Source: CAZSHG01 sp964459995
GTDB lineage: Bacteria > UBP14 > UBA6098
Assembly: GCA_964459995.1 (NCBI GenBank)
Contig: CAYWOR010000013.1
Coordinates: forward strand, 1 to 64,000
Reading direction: 5' to 3'
Length of the DNA: 64,000 bases
Shown here: one piece after another, positions 7,534 through 15,623 of the stretch
How positions within the stretch are numbered: the first letter of the stretch is position 1
Layout: each line of letters opens with the position of its first letter
Position numbers and translations under genes: made by a program
The notes under the pieces: generated by a model
Told to the model about the DNA's origin: nothing
What the model saw: only the letters and a program-made list of their open reading frames with translations
Databases searched by the model: none

Positions 7534-8724
7534 TTGGGCATTGTGATTCAAAAATATGGCGGGACGAGTGTCGCCGATTCGGAAAGAATTATGCGTGTCG
7601 CCGAGCGAATAGTGCGAAGGAAGCGCTCCGGCGACGATGTCGTAGTTGTGGTCTCCGCGATGGCGAACACGACCGACAACCTCGTGAAACTCGCAAAAAG
7701 CATCGACCCAAACCCGCCCGAGCGCGAATATGACATGCTCTTGACCGCCGGCGAGCGAATCAGCATGGCGCTTATGTCAATGGCGATTCAGCGACTGGGG
7801 GAAAAAGCTGTGAGTTTCACCGGAAGCCAAAGCGGCATCGTTACAGACGATGACCACACCCGCGCGAGGATTATCGAGATGCGCCCGACACGCATAATTG
7901 AATCTCTCAATCAAGGTATCATCGCCATCGTGGCCGGTTTTCAGGGAGTTTCGGGCAAACGCGATGTTACGACGCTTGGCAGGGGCGGTTCGGACACCAC
8001 TGCGGTTGCCCTCGGAGTCGCTCTCGGTGCGGAGATATGCGAAATCTACACCGATGTCGAGGGAGTTTTCTCCGCCGATCCGAAGAGAGTTACCTCATCG
8101 CACCTAATCGACGAAATTACCTACCGCGAAACACTCGATATGGCCTATTTCGGCGCGAAAGTCCTTCATTCGAGATGTGTCGAGCTGGCGCGTGCGGCGA
8201 ATCTGCCGCTACGCGTTGCTTCGAGCATGACCGACACGAAAGGAACAATGATTGTGGAAAAAATCAAAGGTATGGAACGCCCACGCTTTGTAGGCATATC
8301 ACGGCGCGACAATATTTTCTCATGCCGTGCGAACCTTTCCGGTGCAGAGTCGCTTCGGGAGCTGATTTCGGCGTTGGCCGCGCAAAGGGTGCATGTCGGT
8401 TTTCCGCGTGCGGAGAAAATTTCCGGTGGATGGAGCTTCTCCTTTTGGGCTGACGAGGCCGATTTCGAGCGCGTCCGCAAACTCTCTGCAGAGTTCGATC
8501 TCGAAATTGACAGCGATGTCTGTCTAATCGCTCTGATTGGCGAGGAAATCGCACAGAGAGCGGATGTTATGGGCGAGATTGTCCATTTTCTCGGAGAAAT
8601 TGGTGTCGAACCGTCGCTTATCGACGCCACCCAAACAAGCCTCGCGATGATGTTCTCATGTAACTGCGGCGCGAACGTCGAAGAAGCACTTCACCGAAGA
8701 TTTGTCGAGGAGAGCGTATTTTGA
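7534..8724 (+). CDS. lysC: Aspartate kinase
   Basis: First enzyme of the aspartate pathway to Lys, Met, Thr and diaminopimelate (L-aspartate + ATP to aspartyl-phosphate). 396 aa: an N-terminal kinase domain with 'QKYGGTSVAD', 'LTAGERISMALMS', 'GRGGSDTTAVALG' and 'EIYTDVEGVFSADP', then a C-terminal region with ACT domains (about 265-396) for feedback control. The start is TTG 7534 with AAGGA 8 nt upstream; GTG 7543 is an alternative. The stop overlaps the asd start by 4 bp, giving a lysC-asd pair for consecutive steps. Confidence 0.93.
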   Translation: MGIVIQKYGGTSVADSERIMRVAERIVRRKRSGDDVVVVVSAMANTTDNLVKLAKSIDPNPPEREYDMLLTAGERISMALMSMAIQRLGEKAVSFTGSQSGIVTDDDHTRARIIEMRPTRIIESLNQGIIAIVAGFQGVSGKRDVTTLGRGGSDTTAVALGVALGAEICEIYTDVEGVFSADPKRVTSSHLIDEITYRETLDMAYFGAKVLHSRCVELARAANLPLRVASSMTDTKGTMIVEKIKGMERPRFVGISRRDNIFSCRANLSGAESLRELISALAAQRVHVGFPRAEKISGGWSFSFWADEADFERVRKLSAEFDLEIDSDVCLIALIGEEIAQRADVMGEIVHFLGEIGVEPSLIDATQTSLAMMFSCNCGANVEEALHRRFVEESVF

Positions 8725-9701
8725 GCATTTCCGATTCCAGATTGGCGATTGTCGGTGCGACAGGTCTTGTCGGCGAGAACCTTTTGCGAATTCTCGAAGA
8801 ACGTGGACATAAGCCTCGTCTTACACTTTTCGCTTCAGAACGGTCTCAGGGTAAGAAAATTGCCTTCGCCGGCATGGAGCAATCAGTTATCGCCCTAACT
8901 CGCGATAAAATAGGAGATTACGATTTTGCGGTTTTCGCCGCAGGAGGGAAAATCTCACGCGAATATGCACCGATTTTCGCGCAGAAAGGGTGCGTCGTTA
9001 TCGACAAATCCTCGGCGTGGCGCGCGGATCCGCAATGTCCGCTCGTGATTCCACAAATTAACGCCCACGCTCTTACCAATATTCCGCGAGGGATAATCGC
9101 CAGCCCGAACTGCTCGACCACCGGCCTCGTCCTCGTGCTAAAGCCCCTTATCGACGCCTTTGGAGTCCCTGAGCATATCGTTGTGGCGACATTCCAATCG
9201 GTCAGCGGAGCAGGAAGAGCCGCATCAGAAGCCCTTCTTCGCCAACGCGATAGCGATTCTTCACCGGCACCATTCCCCGCGATGATTCACGATAACATCA
9301 TTCCGGCTATCGGCGAAATCGACGAAACGCTATTTTATACAGAAGAGACAAAACTCAGCGAGGAATCGCGTAAGATATTGGAAATAGAAGAGTTACAGAT
9401 AAGCGGCACGGCGGTAAGAGTTCCGGTCGAAATTGGACACTCCGAGGCTGTAACAATTCTCTGGAAAAACGACATCTCCCTCGAAGGGGCGATAGAAGAG
9501 CTTCGCAAAGCACCGACAATAGAAATATCCGAGTTGCCCATGCCCTCGAACTGCGCAGGGCGCGATTCTGTCATCGTCGGGAGAATTAGAAAAACCCCCA
9601 AAACTTCGGGGGTTTTGAACCTATTTTTATGTTTCGATAACCTTCGGCGCGGCGCGGCGACCAACGCCGTCGATATTCTGGAGGCGATTGCGGAGTGTTA
9701 A
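8721..9701 (+). CDS. asd: Aspartate-semialdehyde dehydrogenase
   Basis: Reduces aspartyl-phosphate to aspartate semialdehyde with NADPH. 326 aa. Rossmann motif 'GATGLVGENLL', catalytic 'SPNCSTTGL' (Cys131), 'TFQSVSGAGR' and the general-base region 'EIGHSEAV' are all present. TTG 8721 overlaps the lysC stop (TTGA), with GAGGAGAG just upstream. A 9-bp perfect hairpin followed by TTTT (9591-9616) lies inside the 3' coding part. The stop overlaps the end of a small minus-strand gene. Confidence 0.93.
   Translation: MSISDSRLAIVGATGLVGENLLRILEERGHKPRLTLFASERSQGKKIAFAGMEQSVIALTRDKIGDYDFAVFAAGGKISREYAPIFAQKGCVVIDKSSAWRADPQCPLVIPQINAHALTNIPRGIIASPNCSTTGLVLVLKPLIDAFGVPEHIVVATFQSVSGAGRAASEALLRQRDSDSSPAPFPAMIHDNIIPAIGEIDETLFYTEETKLSEESRKILEIEELQISGTAVRVPVEIGHSEAVTILWKNDISLEGAIEELRKAPTIEISELPMPSNCAGRDSVIVGRIRKTPKTSGVLNLFLCFDNLRRGAATNAVDILEAIAEC
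9591..9616 (+). terminator. Terminator-like hairpin inside asd
   Basis: AAAACCCCC (9591-9599) and GGGGGTTTT (9608-9616) form a perfect 9-bp stem with an 8-nt loop AAAACTTC. The encoded residues (RKTPKTSGVLNLF) still fit the aspartate-semialdehyde dehydrogenase family, so the hairpin is embedded in a working gene. It would be expected to cause at least partial termination if not covered by ribosomes. Confidence 0.4.
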
Positions 9702-9871
9702 ACCTCGTCGGGAGACTTTTTACGCGCTTTCTCCCAAATCCCCATCGCGACAACCGCGACGAAGATGAAAGCAAAATAGAGAATTGTCATTGTTTGCATC
9801 GATAAATCCGCCACGATTGTAATAGCCGCGGGAATTAGAGCATATATGAACCAAAGAATCCAGGCAATCAT
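9698..9871 (-). CDS. Small two-helix membrane protein (57 aa)
   Basis: A short gene on the minus strand. GGAGG lies 5 nt before the ATG at 9869-9871 and the stop overlaps the end of asd by 4 bp. The peptide begins 'MIAWILWFIYALIPAAITI', then 'MTILYFAFIFVAVVAMGIW', and ends with a charged tail 'EKARKKSPDEV'. Two hydrophobic helices and a cytosolic basic/acidic tail suggest a small inner-membrane protein. No family recognised. It fills almost all of the gap between asd and the deaminase gene. Confidence 0.7.
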   Translation of the reverse strand: MIAWILWFIYALIPAAITIVADLSMQTMTILYFAFIFVAVVAMGIWEKARKKSPDEV

Positions 9872-9933
9872 GTTTTCCTCCGTCGTTTAGACTGAAAAAA
9901 TACCGAGCCTGAGAGAAAAGTCAAGGAGTTATT

Positions 9934-10419
9934 TTGTCAAACACGATAGACCAAGGACATAAACGCCCCGATTGGGACACCTATTTCATGCGCATGGCCT
10001 CGCTGGTTGCAAGCCGCTCGACCTGTCTTCGCAGGCATGTTGGCGCGATTCTCGTCCGCGACCGCCGAATTCTGGCCTCCGGATACAACGGCGCGCCCCA
10101 AAAACTCGACCATTGCCTCGATGTCGGATGCCTCCGTGCAGAGTTGGGAATCCCAAGCGGCCAGCGTCATGAGCTTTGCAGGGGTATTCACGCAGAGCAG
10201 AACGCGATTATTCAAGCCGCGCTATTCGGAGTGAGCACCCAGGATTCCGTGCTTTATTGCACAACCAAGCCCTGCATAATCTGCACGAAAATGCTTATTA
10301 ACGCCGGCGTGAAGAGATTCGTTGTCGGAGAGCTTTATCCAGACGACCTCGCCGACGGTTTTGTCAAAGAAGCCGGAATCGAGCTGATTAATCTTCCCTT
10401 GGAAGAGGTTTTAGAATAA
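9934..10419 (+). CDS. dCMP deaminase family protein
   Basis: Zinc-dependent cytidine/deoxycytidylate deaminase of the ComEB/dCMP deaminase type (dCMP to dUMP for thymidylate synthesis), 161 aa. The zinc and catalytic residues are in HAEQNA (His86, Glu88) and PCIICTKM (Cys114, Cys117). The region 'HCLDVGCLRAE' matches the extra loop found in T4-like dCMP deaminases. The start is TTG 9934 with AAGGAG 6 nt upstream. Confidence 0.9.
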   Translation: MSNTIDQGHKRPDWDTYFMRMASLVASRSTCLRRHVGAILVRDRRILASGYNGAPQKLDHCLDVGCLRAELGIPSGQRHELCRGIHAEQNAIIQAALFGVSTQDSVLYCTTKPCIICTKMLINAGVKRFVVGELYPDDLADGFVKEAGIELINLPLEEVLE

Positions 10420-10422
10420 AAA

Positions 10423-10857
10423 ATGCGCGCCTTTTTAGCAATAATCGCTCTATCGAGCCTTTTAACGCTCTCCTGCGGGCTTGTCGATAGATACGAAATC
10501 GCCTTCGATGTTGACGGAAGAACATTGAACGCCGCCGGCGCTACAATATGTCTTCAGAAAGTCGATGATGTCTTTGTCGCAAGCCTCACCGACCGTGCAT
10601 CCACAATGAAACTCGAATGGACTGTGCCTGAGAAGACCCCCTCAAAATGGCACGGCGGGAGATTCCGCGGCACGCTTATCGAGGTCAATACGCCGCCCGT
10701 TTTCCACGAATTCCAAGAAAATATGGTCGGGATTCTAATCGAGATTACAGATGTTACCGGCAGAACAGTATCGGGGAAATTCTCAGGGCAGGTCGGTCTC
10801 GGCGAGGGGTCTATACAAATAGACAACGGCGTTTTTCGCGCCTATGTAGAATTCTAA
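10423..10857 (+). CDS. Hypothetical lipoprotein
   Basis: A 144-aa exported protein. The signal peptide ends in the lipobox LTLSC (Cys18). The mature part is beta-rich with no recognised motif; 'TVSGKFSGQVGLGEGSIQIDNGVFRA' looks like the last strands of a small beta-barrel or lipocalin-like domain. It starts 3 nt after the dCMP deaminase stop. The 3' end overlaps the radical SAM gene by 4 bp, tail to tail. Confidence 0.65.
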   Translation: MRAFLAIIALSSLLTLSCGLVDRYEIAFDVDGRTLNAAGATICLQKVDDVFVASLTDRASTMKLEWTVPEKTPSKWHGGRFRGTLIEVNTPPVFHEFQENMVGILIEITDVTGRTVSGKFSGQVGLGEGSIQIDNGVFRAYVEF

Positions 10858-11729
10858 CCCGCCTCATACTCTTGCGCCCAGCCATTCAGATCCGACCGCC
10901 TGAAAGCCTCCAGCGCGGTGCGCCATTCGGCCTTTGTGAGCCTGCGGTTTATCGAGGCCATATCGACCGCCTTATAGGCCGGAAAATACTGCGCCATCAA
11001 CGAAACATAGGTGTTCGGCGATATTTCTTCGGCGATAAATCTCAACGCCTCGGCAGTGTCCGCAATCCCTCCGGGAAGAACCAAATGCCGCACCAGAAGC
11101 CCCTTTGTGGCGATTTCGTCATCGTCGAAAACAAGATCCCCCACCTGACGATGCATTTCCCTAAGCGCCGCGAGATTAATAACAGGATAATCCTCGGCAT
11201 TAGAAAGCTTTTTGGCTATTTCCGCCCGGCGATAGCGGATGTCGGGCATATAAATATCGACGAGTCCCTCCAGTCGTTTTAACTGCTCTAATGAATCGTA
11301 ACCGCTTGTGTTATATACGATTGGAATTGATAGCCCTTCATCTCGTGCCGTAGCAATCGCAGATTCGAGCGCGATCGTGGCATGCGATGGCGTTACAAAA
11401 TTGATGTTATGAGCACCGCGCGACTGAAGTTTCAACATCGCCGAGACGAGGCCGTCGAGGGTTAATTCCGTGCCGTGCCCGAGCTGGCTAAGCGGGTAAT
11501 TCTGACAGAACACACAGGACAAATTGCATCCGGCAAAAAAAATAGTCCCGCTTCCGCGACTGCCGGAGATAGGCGGCTCCTCGCCATGGTGAAGATTCGC
11601 GCTTGACAATTTCGGCACAGGCGGCGAGGCGCAATATCCCTTCGACTCGAAACGGTTTGCACCGCATTTTCGAGGGCATTCGCTACACGAGCGCAAACGA
11701 GCGGTTTGTTCTGCAGTAAAATCGACCAT
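10854..11729 (-). CDS. Radical SAM protein, pyruvate formate-lyase activase-like
   Basis: A 291-aa radical SAM enzyme. The N-terminal cysteine set CSECPRKC is followed by the radical SAM motif C-x3-C-x2-C ('CNLSCVFCQNYPLS') that binds the 4Fe-4S cluster for S-adenosylmethionine cleavage. 'VYNTSGYDS' and 'VDIYMPDIRY' fit the putative PflA-like group of uncharacterised activases (PflX/MJ0804 type). No glycyl-radical partner is visible in this window. It is separated by 3 nt from the upstream patatin gene and so is probably co-transcribed. Confidence 0.85.
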   Translation of the reverse strand: MVDFTAEQTARLRSCSECPRKCGANRFESKGYCASPPVPKLSSANLHHGEEPPISGSRGSGTIFFAGCNLSCVFCQNYPLSQLGHGTELTLDGLVSAMLKLQSRGAHNINFVTPSHATIALESAIATARDEGLSIPIVYNTSGYDSLEQLKRLEGLVDIYMPDIRYRRAEIAKKLSNAEDYPVINLAALREMHRQVGDLVFDDDEIATKGLLVRHLVLPGGIADTAEALRFIAEEISPNTYVSLMAQYFPAYKAVDMASINRRLTKAEWRTALEAFRRSDLNGWAQEYEAG

Positions 11730-11732
11730 TCG

Positions 11733-12671
11733 CTATGCCTTTTTCTCCGCTTCTCGAGCCTTTTTTTCAAAAACCGCTTTCGCCTCGGAATATCCCGCCT
11801 CCATCGTCTTTTTGATTTTTTCCTGATCGAACTCAAGAATATCGATGAAATCTTCTTGCGGCTCGACAAGCGTAATCTCGATATGTCTATATTCACGAAG
11901 AGGGAAGTCCTCGCTCTTTTCGGCAAAATGGAATAATATGCCTTCGACGATATTTCCTTTCCCCTTCATTGTGCCCCATTTCGAGACGATCTCGTTGATG
12001 CTTCGGCATCGGTCGATGTCGATATTGACCATCTCGGATTGAATCAATTCGAGGCATCGTTGCGCCGTTTCGATTATAGTCTCGGGTTTTTCTTTCGCGC
12101 GAAGGTTTGTAAGCGGGCGTGTAGCAACGACATCTATCTCGTCGACCCCCAATCGGACAAGCGGCGCGAGCGGCTGGGTGGCGAGAACCCCGCCATCGAC
12201 GAATTGATGGCCGTCTATCTCGACCGGTTCAAATGCCCCGGGAATCGAGCATGATGCCAAAAGCCAATCCACAAGCGGCGAGGCGAATTTGTCCTTCTCG
12301 ACAAGAACACCTTTCTGTAAATCCACAGTCGAAAAGATAAAGTCGATAGGCGACTCGCGAAGTTTATCGATGTTCATTCTCTGCTCGATTTGCTTCCTAA
12401 GCGGCTTCATCGACATTAGTCCTTTATAGAACAATATATTGCCGCCGAAAAAATCGCTGATCGACTTGGCGTTTTCCCAAAGGTCGAGAACGACATCGAA
12501 ATCCTGCTGAACTATTCCGATGGCGTTTAGCGCGCCTATCGAGAAACCCGAAACAGCATCATATTTTCTTCCGAGCTCTTTATCGATATATTTCAGCGCA
12601 CCCGCCTGAAATGCGCCCTTTGTCCCGCCGCCGGGAAGAAGCAGACCGCGTTTCGTCTTTTTATTATGCAT
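11733..12671 (-). CDS. Patatin-like phospholipase (RssA-type)
   Basis: A 312-aa serine lipid acyl hydrolase. Conserved parts: glycine-rich oxyanion loop 'PGGGTKGAFQAGAL' (about 13-26), nucleophile elbow 'GFSIGALNA' (Ser44) and catalytic Asp in 'DGG' (about 159), the Ser-Asp dyad of patatins. The start at 12671 is preceded by AAAAGGGG. The C-terminal 60 residues are Lys/Glu-rich (helical). The substrate is probably a phospholipid; the protein is cytosolic with no signal peptide. Confidence 0.87.
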   Translation of the reverse strand: MHNKKTKRGLLLPGGGTKGAFQAGALKYIDKELGRKYDAVSGFSIGALNAIGIVQQDFDVVLDLWENAKSISDFFGGNILFYKGLMSMKPLRKQIEQRMNIDKLRESPIDFIFSTVDLQKGVLVEKDKFASPLVDWLLASCSIPGAFEPVEIDGHQFVDGGVLATQPLAPLVRLGVDEIDVVATRPLTNLRAKEKPETIIETAQRCLELIQSEMVNIDIDRCRSINEIVSKWGTMKGKGNIVEGILFHFAEKSEDFPLREYRHIEITLVEPQEDFIDILEFDQEKIKKTMEAGYSEAKAVFEKKAREAEKKA

Positions 12672-12783
12672 AAGAACCCCTTTTAATCGAACATAATATA
12701 CAAAGGGACATTTGATTATCCAGATAAATCTAAACTGCAGAATCATGCGGAATCTAATGCAGTTTATTGACTAATTGTTAAAC

Positions 12784-12811
12784 AAAAAAAGGGCGGAAAT
12801 CCGCCCTTTTG
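12784..12811 (-). terminator. Rho-independent terminator (bidirectional)
   Basis: A perfect stem GGGCGGA (12791-12797) / TCCGCCC (12800-12806) with a 2-nt AA loop sits between an A7 run and TTTT. On the minus strand the stem is followed by seven T, so it ends the oxidative-stress operon whose last gene stops at 12833. Confidence 0.85.
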
Positions 12812-12832
12812 CTGATTTTCGGAAAAATCCTA

Positions 12833-13318
12833 TTAGAGGCTCTTCAGACGTTCCGTCAGGGAGATAACGTGGCCCTGCTCTTCGCGGATAACCTCCTCGA
12901 CCTTGTCCTTGCCGAGTCTCGCCGGAACCATGTCCCGAATTCCGAGATAAAAAAGAATCGCCTGCTTCTCAAGCTGAATCGCGAGCTTGATTATCTCTTT
13001 GAAAGACTCCTCACCGGTCATCCCGGCGGCTATTTCGGGGCTTCCCTCGGCGACATCCGCGTCGGCGATTGCCTGAAGATACTTCGCGGCATCGTCATAA
13101 GGATCGAAATACGCGTTACGCTGGTCCTCGGGAAGTTCCTCACGCATTTTGATGAAGATATCCTTGTGTGTTCTCTCCATCTCTGCGAGTTTCTCCAACT
13201 CCGCGCTAACCTCGGGGTCTTTGTGTTTTGCGGCGAGATCGCTATACATCTTGGCGGCGTTCTTCTCCGCCTTGATTGCCATCTCGAAAATCTCGTCGGC
13301 TGTGTAGTTGATTCCCAT
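12833..13318 (-). CDS. Ferritin-like/rubrerythrin-family di-iron protein
   Basis: A 161-aa four-helix bundle. Glu/His ligand motifs are spread as in rubrerythrins: 'AIKAEKNAAKMY', 'EMERTHKD', 'AIQLEKQAILFY' and 'EEQGHV'. There is no rubredoxin domain at the C-terminus. Such proteins act as peroxidases or oxygen scavengers in anaerobes. AAGGAG precedes the start. Last gene of the operon, 4 nt after ferritin. Confidence 0.85.
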   Translation of the reverse strand: MGINYTADEIFEMAIKAEKNAAKMYSDLAAKHKDPEVSAELEKLAEMERTHKDIFIKMREELPEDQRNAYFDPYDDAAKYLQAIADADVAEGSPEIAAGMTGEESFKEIIKLAIQLEKQAILFYLGIRDMVPARLGKDKVEEVIREEQGHVISLTERLKSL

Positions 13319-13322
13319 TGCC

Positions 13323-13838
13323 CTATTCTCCTTGTTGTGTGGGAGGCGTGAATACCCTCGCCCCCAATTCCTTATCCAGCATGAACATCGCGCCGGTATT
13401 GTTGCCGATTAATTCGAGCTTGCGGACTATCTCGTCAGCTGTGGCTTCCTCCTCGACCTGCTCGCCAACGAACCATTGAAGGAAGTTGAAGGACGCCCTG
13501 TCGCGAAGCTCGTCGGCGATATCCACGAGGTCGTTAATCCGGCTCGTAACATACTGTTCGTGCTTATAAGCGGATTTGAAAACAGCGAGCGCGGATTCCC
13601 ATTCGAAATCGGGTCCATTTATGGCGGCAAGTTTGACCCTTCCGCCGCGTTCGGCAACATAGCCGAAAAATTTCATCGCATGGAAAGTCTCCTCCTGAGC
13701 CTGAATTCTCATCCAGGAAGCCATTCCCGGAAGCCCCGAATCCTCGAAATACGCCGACATGGAAAGATAAAGATAGGCGGAGTATAGCTCGGCGTTTATC
13801 TGATCATTGATCGCCTTTTCCATCTTCGTGTCTATCAT
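13323..13838 (-). CDS. ftn: Bacterial non-heme ferritin
   Basis: A 171-aa iron-storage protein. The ferroxidase ligands are present: 'NAELYSAYLYLS' (Glu), 'QAQEETFHAMKFFGY' (Glu, Glu, His) and 'WFVGEQVEEEA' (Gln/Glu). It oxidises Fe(II) and stores it as a mineral core, limiting Fenton chemistry. Its start codon is 2 nt after the desulfoferrodoxin stop, with AAAGGAT inside that gene's end. Confidence 0.92.
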   Translation of the reverse strand: MIDTKMEKAINDQINAELYSAYLYLSMSAYFEDSGLPGMASWMRIQAQEETFHAMKFFGYVAERGGRVKLAAINGPDFEWESALAVFKSAYKHEQYVTSRINDLVDIADELRDRASFNFLQWFVGEQVEEEATADEIVRKLELIGNNTGAMFMLDKELGARVFTPPTQQGE

Positions 13839-13840
13839 AT

Positions 13841-14230
13841 CTATCCTTTCCAGAGTTTGTGGATATTACAATACTCTCTCGCCTTCAACTCGTCAATACA
13901 ATTCTTACAAAGATGAAAAACCGCCTGCGGTTCGTCGCCCGGCTGAAGGAATTTCCTTAGCGAGAGTTTGCCGTCGGCTGTGATAACCTGAATCCACTCG
14001 ATGTAGTGCTTTTCTTCCATCGGATGCAGAGTGCTTCCGACATAAACCCTGACATCGGTGCCGTTCTTTTCGATAACTGGCACATGTTTTTCTTTTGCCA
14101 TTTCCGCGGTTTGCTCTTCCATGAGGCTCATTGGCTGGTTACAGCAGACGAGCTGTCCTTTTCCGCCATGAAGAACCTCGACGATATTCCCGCAGATTTC
14201 GCATTTATAGATTTCGAGTTTTTCCGCCAT
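13841..14230 (-). CDS. dfx: Desulfoferrodoxin (superoxide reductase)
   Basis: A 129-aa two-iron superoxide reductase. Centre I: the N-terminal Cys4 site, C10/C13 and C29-C30. Centre II: His49, His69, His75, Cys121 and His124 ('KHVP', 'LHPMEEKH', 'CNIHKLW'), with the Glu-Lys switch beside the second site ('MEEKH'). It reduces superoxide to peroxide without making O2. An extra pair CKNC (C108, C111) sits before the last ligands and is not part of the usual family. The gene is placed between the peroxiredoxin and ferritin. Confidence 0.94.
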   Translation of the reverse strand: MAEKLEIYKCEICGNIVEVLHGGKGQLVCCNQPMSLMEEQTAEMAKEKHVPVIEKNGTDVRVYVGSTLHPMEEKHYIEWIQVITADGKLSLRKFLQPGDEPQAVFHLCKNCIDELKAREYCNIHKLWKG

Positions 14231-14254
14231 TTTTTCCTCGCTTTTTTTAATAAA

Positions 14255-14950
14255 TTAGATCTTCTTGTGGCAGAACCACCAGTCGAGACACTCGTGATTT
14301 TTGTTTTCGAGCCTTTCTTTTCGATCTTTTTCGCTCTTCGGAGGTGGCACGATAACATGGTCTCTGACGATGCCGTTGTTAGGCCAATCAGCCGGCATGG
14401 CTACTTTGCTGTTGTCGGCAATCTGAAGACCACGCACCATACGGATTATCTCTGCCATGTTTCTTCCAAGCTCCTGCGGATAATACAGAATCGCCCGAAT
14501 GATTCCCTTCGGATCGACAATGAAGACCGCACGGACAGTGTTCGACCCTTTTCCGGGGTGGATTAGGCCGAGCTCCTCGGCAATAGTGCCGTCGTCGGCG
14601 ATTATCGGGAAAGTAATCTCGACGCCGAGCTTTTCATGAATCCATTCCGTCCATTTCATATGGGCGAAAACCTGGTCTATCGAAAGGCCGATAAGCTCGC
14701 AGTTAAGCTCGTCGAACTCCGCCTTAAGCTTCTGAAACGCGACGAACTCAGTTGTGCATACCGGAGTAAAGTCCCCCGGATGGCTAAACAAAACGAACCA
14801 CTTGCCTTCGAAATCGTCCGGAATTGTCATCACACCATGGGTTGTCTGCACCTCGAAAGGTGGCATCTCGTCGCCGATGAGCGGCATCGAGTAGTATTCT
14901 TCTTCGCAGTCGCAGTCCTGACCGCAGTCACATTTGTAATCTTCGCACAT
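14255..14950 (-). CDS. Peroxiredoxin (Prx6-like) with Cys-rich N-terminal extension
   Basis: A 231-aa thiol peroxidase. The peroxidatic Cys65 lies in 'DFTPVCTTEF', with the partner Arg in 'NTVRAVFIVDP'. The C-terminus 'ECLDWWFCHKK' carries two cysteines (about 221 and 227), as in archaeal/Thermotoga-type Prx6. Unusual is the N-terminal 20 residues with five cysteines (C2, C7, C9, C13, C15) in an acidic stretch. This could bind metal or take part in reduction (inference). AAAGGAG precedes the ATG. Confidence 0.92.
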   Translation of the reverse strand: MCEDYKCDCGQDCDCEEEYYSMPLIGDEMPPFEVQTTHGVMTIPDDFEGKWFVLFSHPGDFTPVCTTEFVAFQKLKAEFDELNCELIGLSIDQVFAHMKWTEWIHEKLGVEITFPIIADDGTIAEELGLIHPGKGSNTVRAVFIVDPKGIIRAILYYPQELGRNMAEIIRMVRGLQIADNSKVAMPADWPNNGIVRDHVIVPPPKSEKDRKERLENKNHECLDWWFCHKKI

Positions 14951-14968
14951 GCTTGTCTCCTTTATGGT

Positions 14969-15181
14969 TTATTTAACTTCGCCCGTAGCGGCATATTTGC
15001 ATTGCTTCGGGCTGTGAACTAATCCGTCGGCCTTGAGTTCTTTGAGCGCCGCGGAAACATCCTTGGGGTCGATGCCGGTTTTCTCGGCGATTTCTTTCGC
15101 GCCAAGAGGCACATCGCTGTCAGACAGCGTCTTCAGCACAAGCTTCGATGCCGAATCGCAATTCGGTTTTTTACAGCTCAT
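14969..15181 (-). CDS. Small winged-helix regulator with cysteines
   Basis: A 70-aa protein. 'LGAKEIAEKTGIDPKDVSAALKELKADGLV' is a clear winged helix-turn-helix. Cysteines lie at the start (SCKKPNC) and near the end (KQCKY), which could form a redox or metal site. It starts 2 nt after the Fur gene stop, with GAGGAG upstream. Likely a second transcription factor or sensor of the operon; no named family can be assigned. Confidence 0.7.
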   Translation of the reverse strand: MSCKKPNCDSASKLVLKTLSDSDVPLGAKEIAEKTGIDPKDVSAALKELKADGLVHSPKQCKYAATGEVK

Positions 15182-15183
15182 TT

Positions 15184-15600
15184 TTACTCCTCTTTTATTG
15201 TTAATTTAAATTTGCATTCCGGGCAGATGCCGTAAATATCGACATTACAGCCAAGCACCTCGTAATCCGTTTGGCCGGCGCAATCCTCGATTACCTCTTG
15301 CGGTTTCTCGAAAACGATATCCTCAAGTTTTCCGCATCTTATGCAACGAATGTGACTATGCTCAGATGTGATATAGTCATAACGCCTTTGTCCGCCGCCG
15401 GTGTCGATTACCTGAACAACACCCTCGCGGCGAAGTATCTCCAGATTGCGATATACCGTGCTTAGGCTTATTTTCGGCATCTTCCTGCGCACCTTTTCGT
15501 AGATTTCGTCGGCAGTCGGATGGCATTTGTTGCCTTCAAGCTCTTCGAGTATGATAGTGCGCTGTTTTGTATTTCTTTTGATTGGATTAATTTTATTCAT
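15184..15600 (-). CDS. Fur/PerR-family metal-dependent repressor
   Basis: A 138-aa regulator. The N-terminal winged helix ('KQRTIILEEL', 'HPTADEIYEKVRRKMPKISLSTVYRNLEIL') is followed by a dimerisation domain with 'HSHIRCIRCGKLEDI' and a second pair 'CPEC', the structural zinc site, plus His residues for the sensory metal. Position at the head of an oxidative-stress operon fits PerR, but the sequence alone does not separate PerR from Fur. ATG 15600 was chosen because upstream residues run into the promoter. There is no strong Shine-Dalgarno. Confidence 0.9.
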   Translation of the reverse strand: MNKINPIKRNTKQRTIILEELEGNKCHPTADEIYEKVRRKMPKISLSTVYRNLEILRREGVVQVIDTGGGQRRYDYITSEHSHIRCIRCGKLEDIVFEKPQEVIEDCAGQTDYEVLGCNVDIYGICPECKFKLTIKEE

Positions 15601-15602
15601 AA

Positions 15603-15623
15603 TGCAAATCGCTTTCATTTGCA
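15603..15623. promoter_or_regulatory. Palindromic operator upstream of the Fur-family gene
   Basis: TGCAAAT (15603-15609) and ATTTGCA (15617-15623) form a perfect 7-bp inverted repeat with a 7-nt spacer. It starts 2 nt before the start codon and covers the predicted transcription start, so the repressor probably controls its own operon. A further half site, ATTTGCA, occurs at about 15671. Confidence 0.65.

Noticed and set aside
12809..13351. 180-codon plus-strand frame opposite the rubrerythrin-like gene
   Set aside because: Shadow of a di-iron protein gene; it also crosses the terminator.
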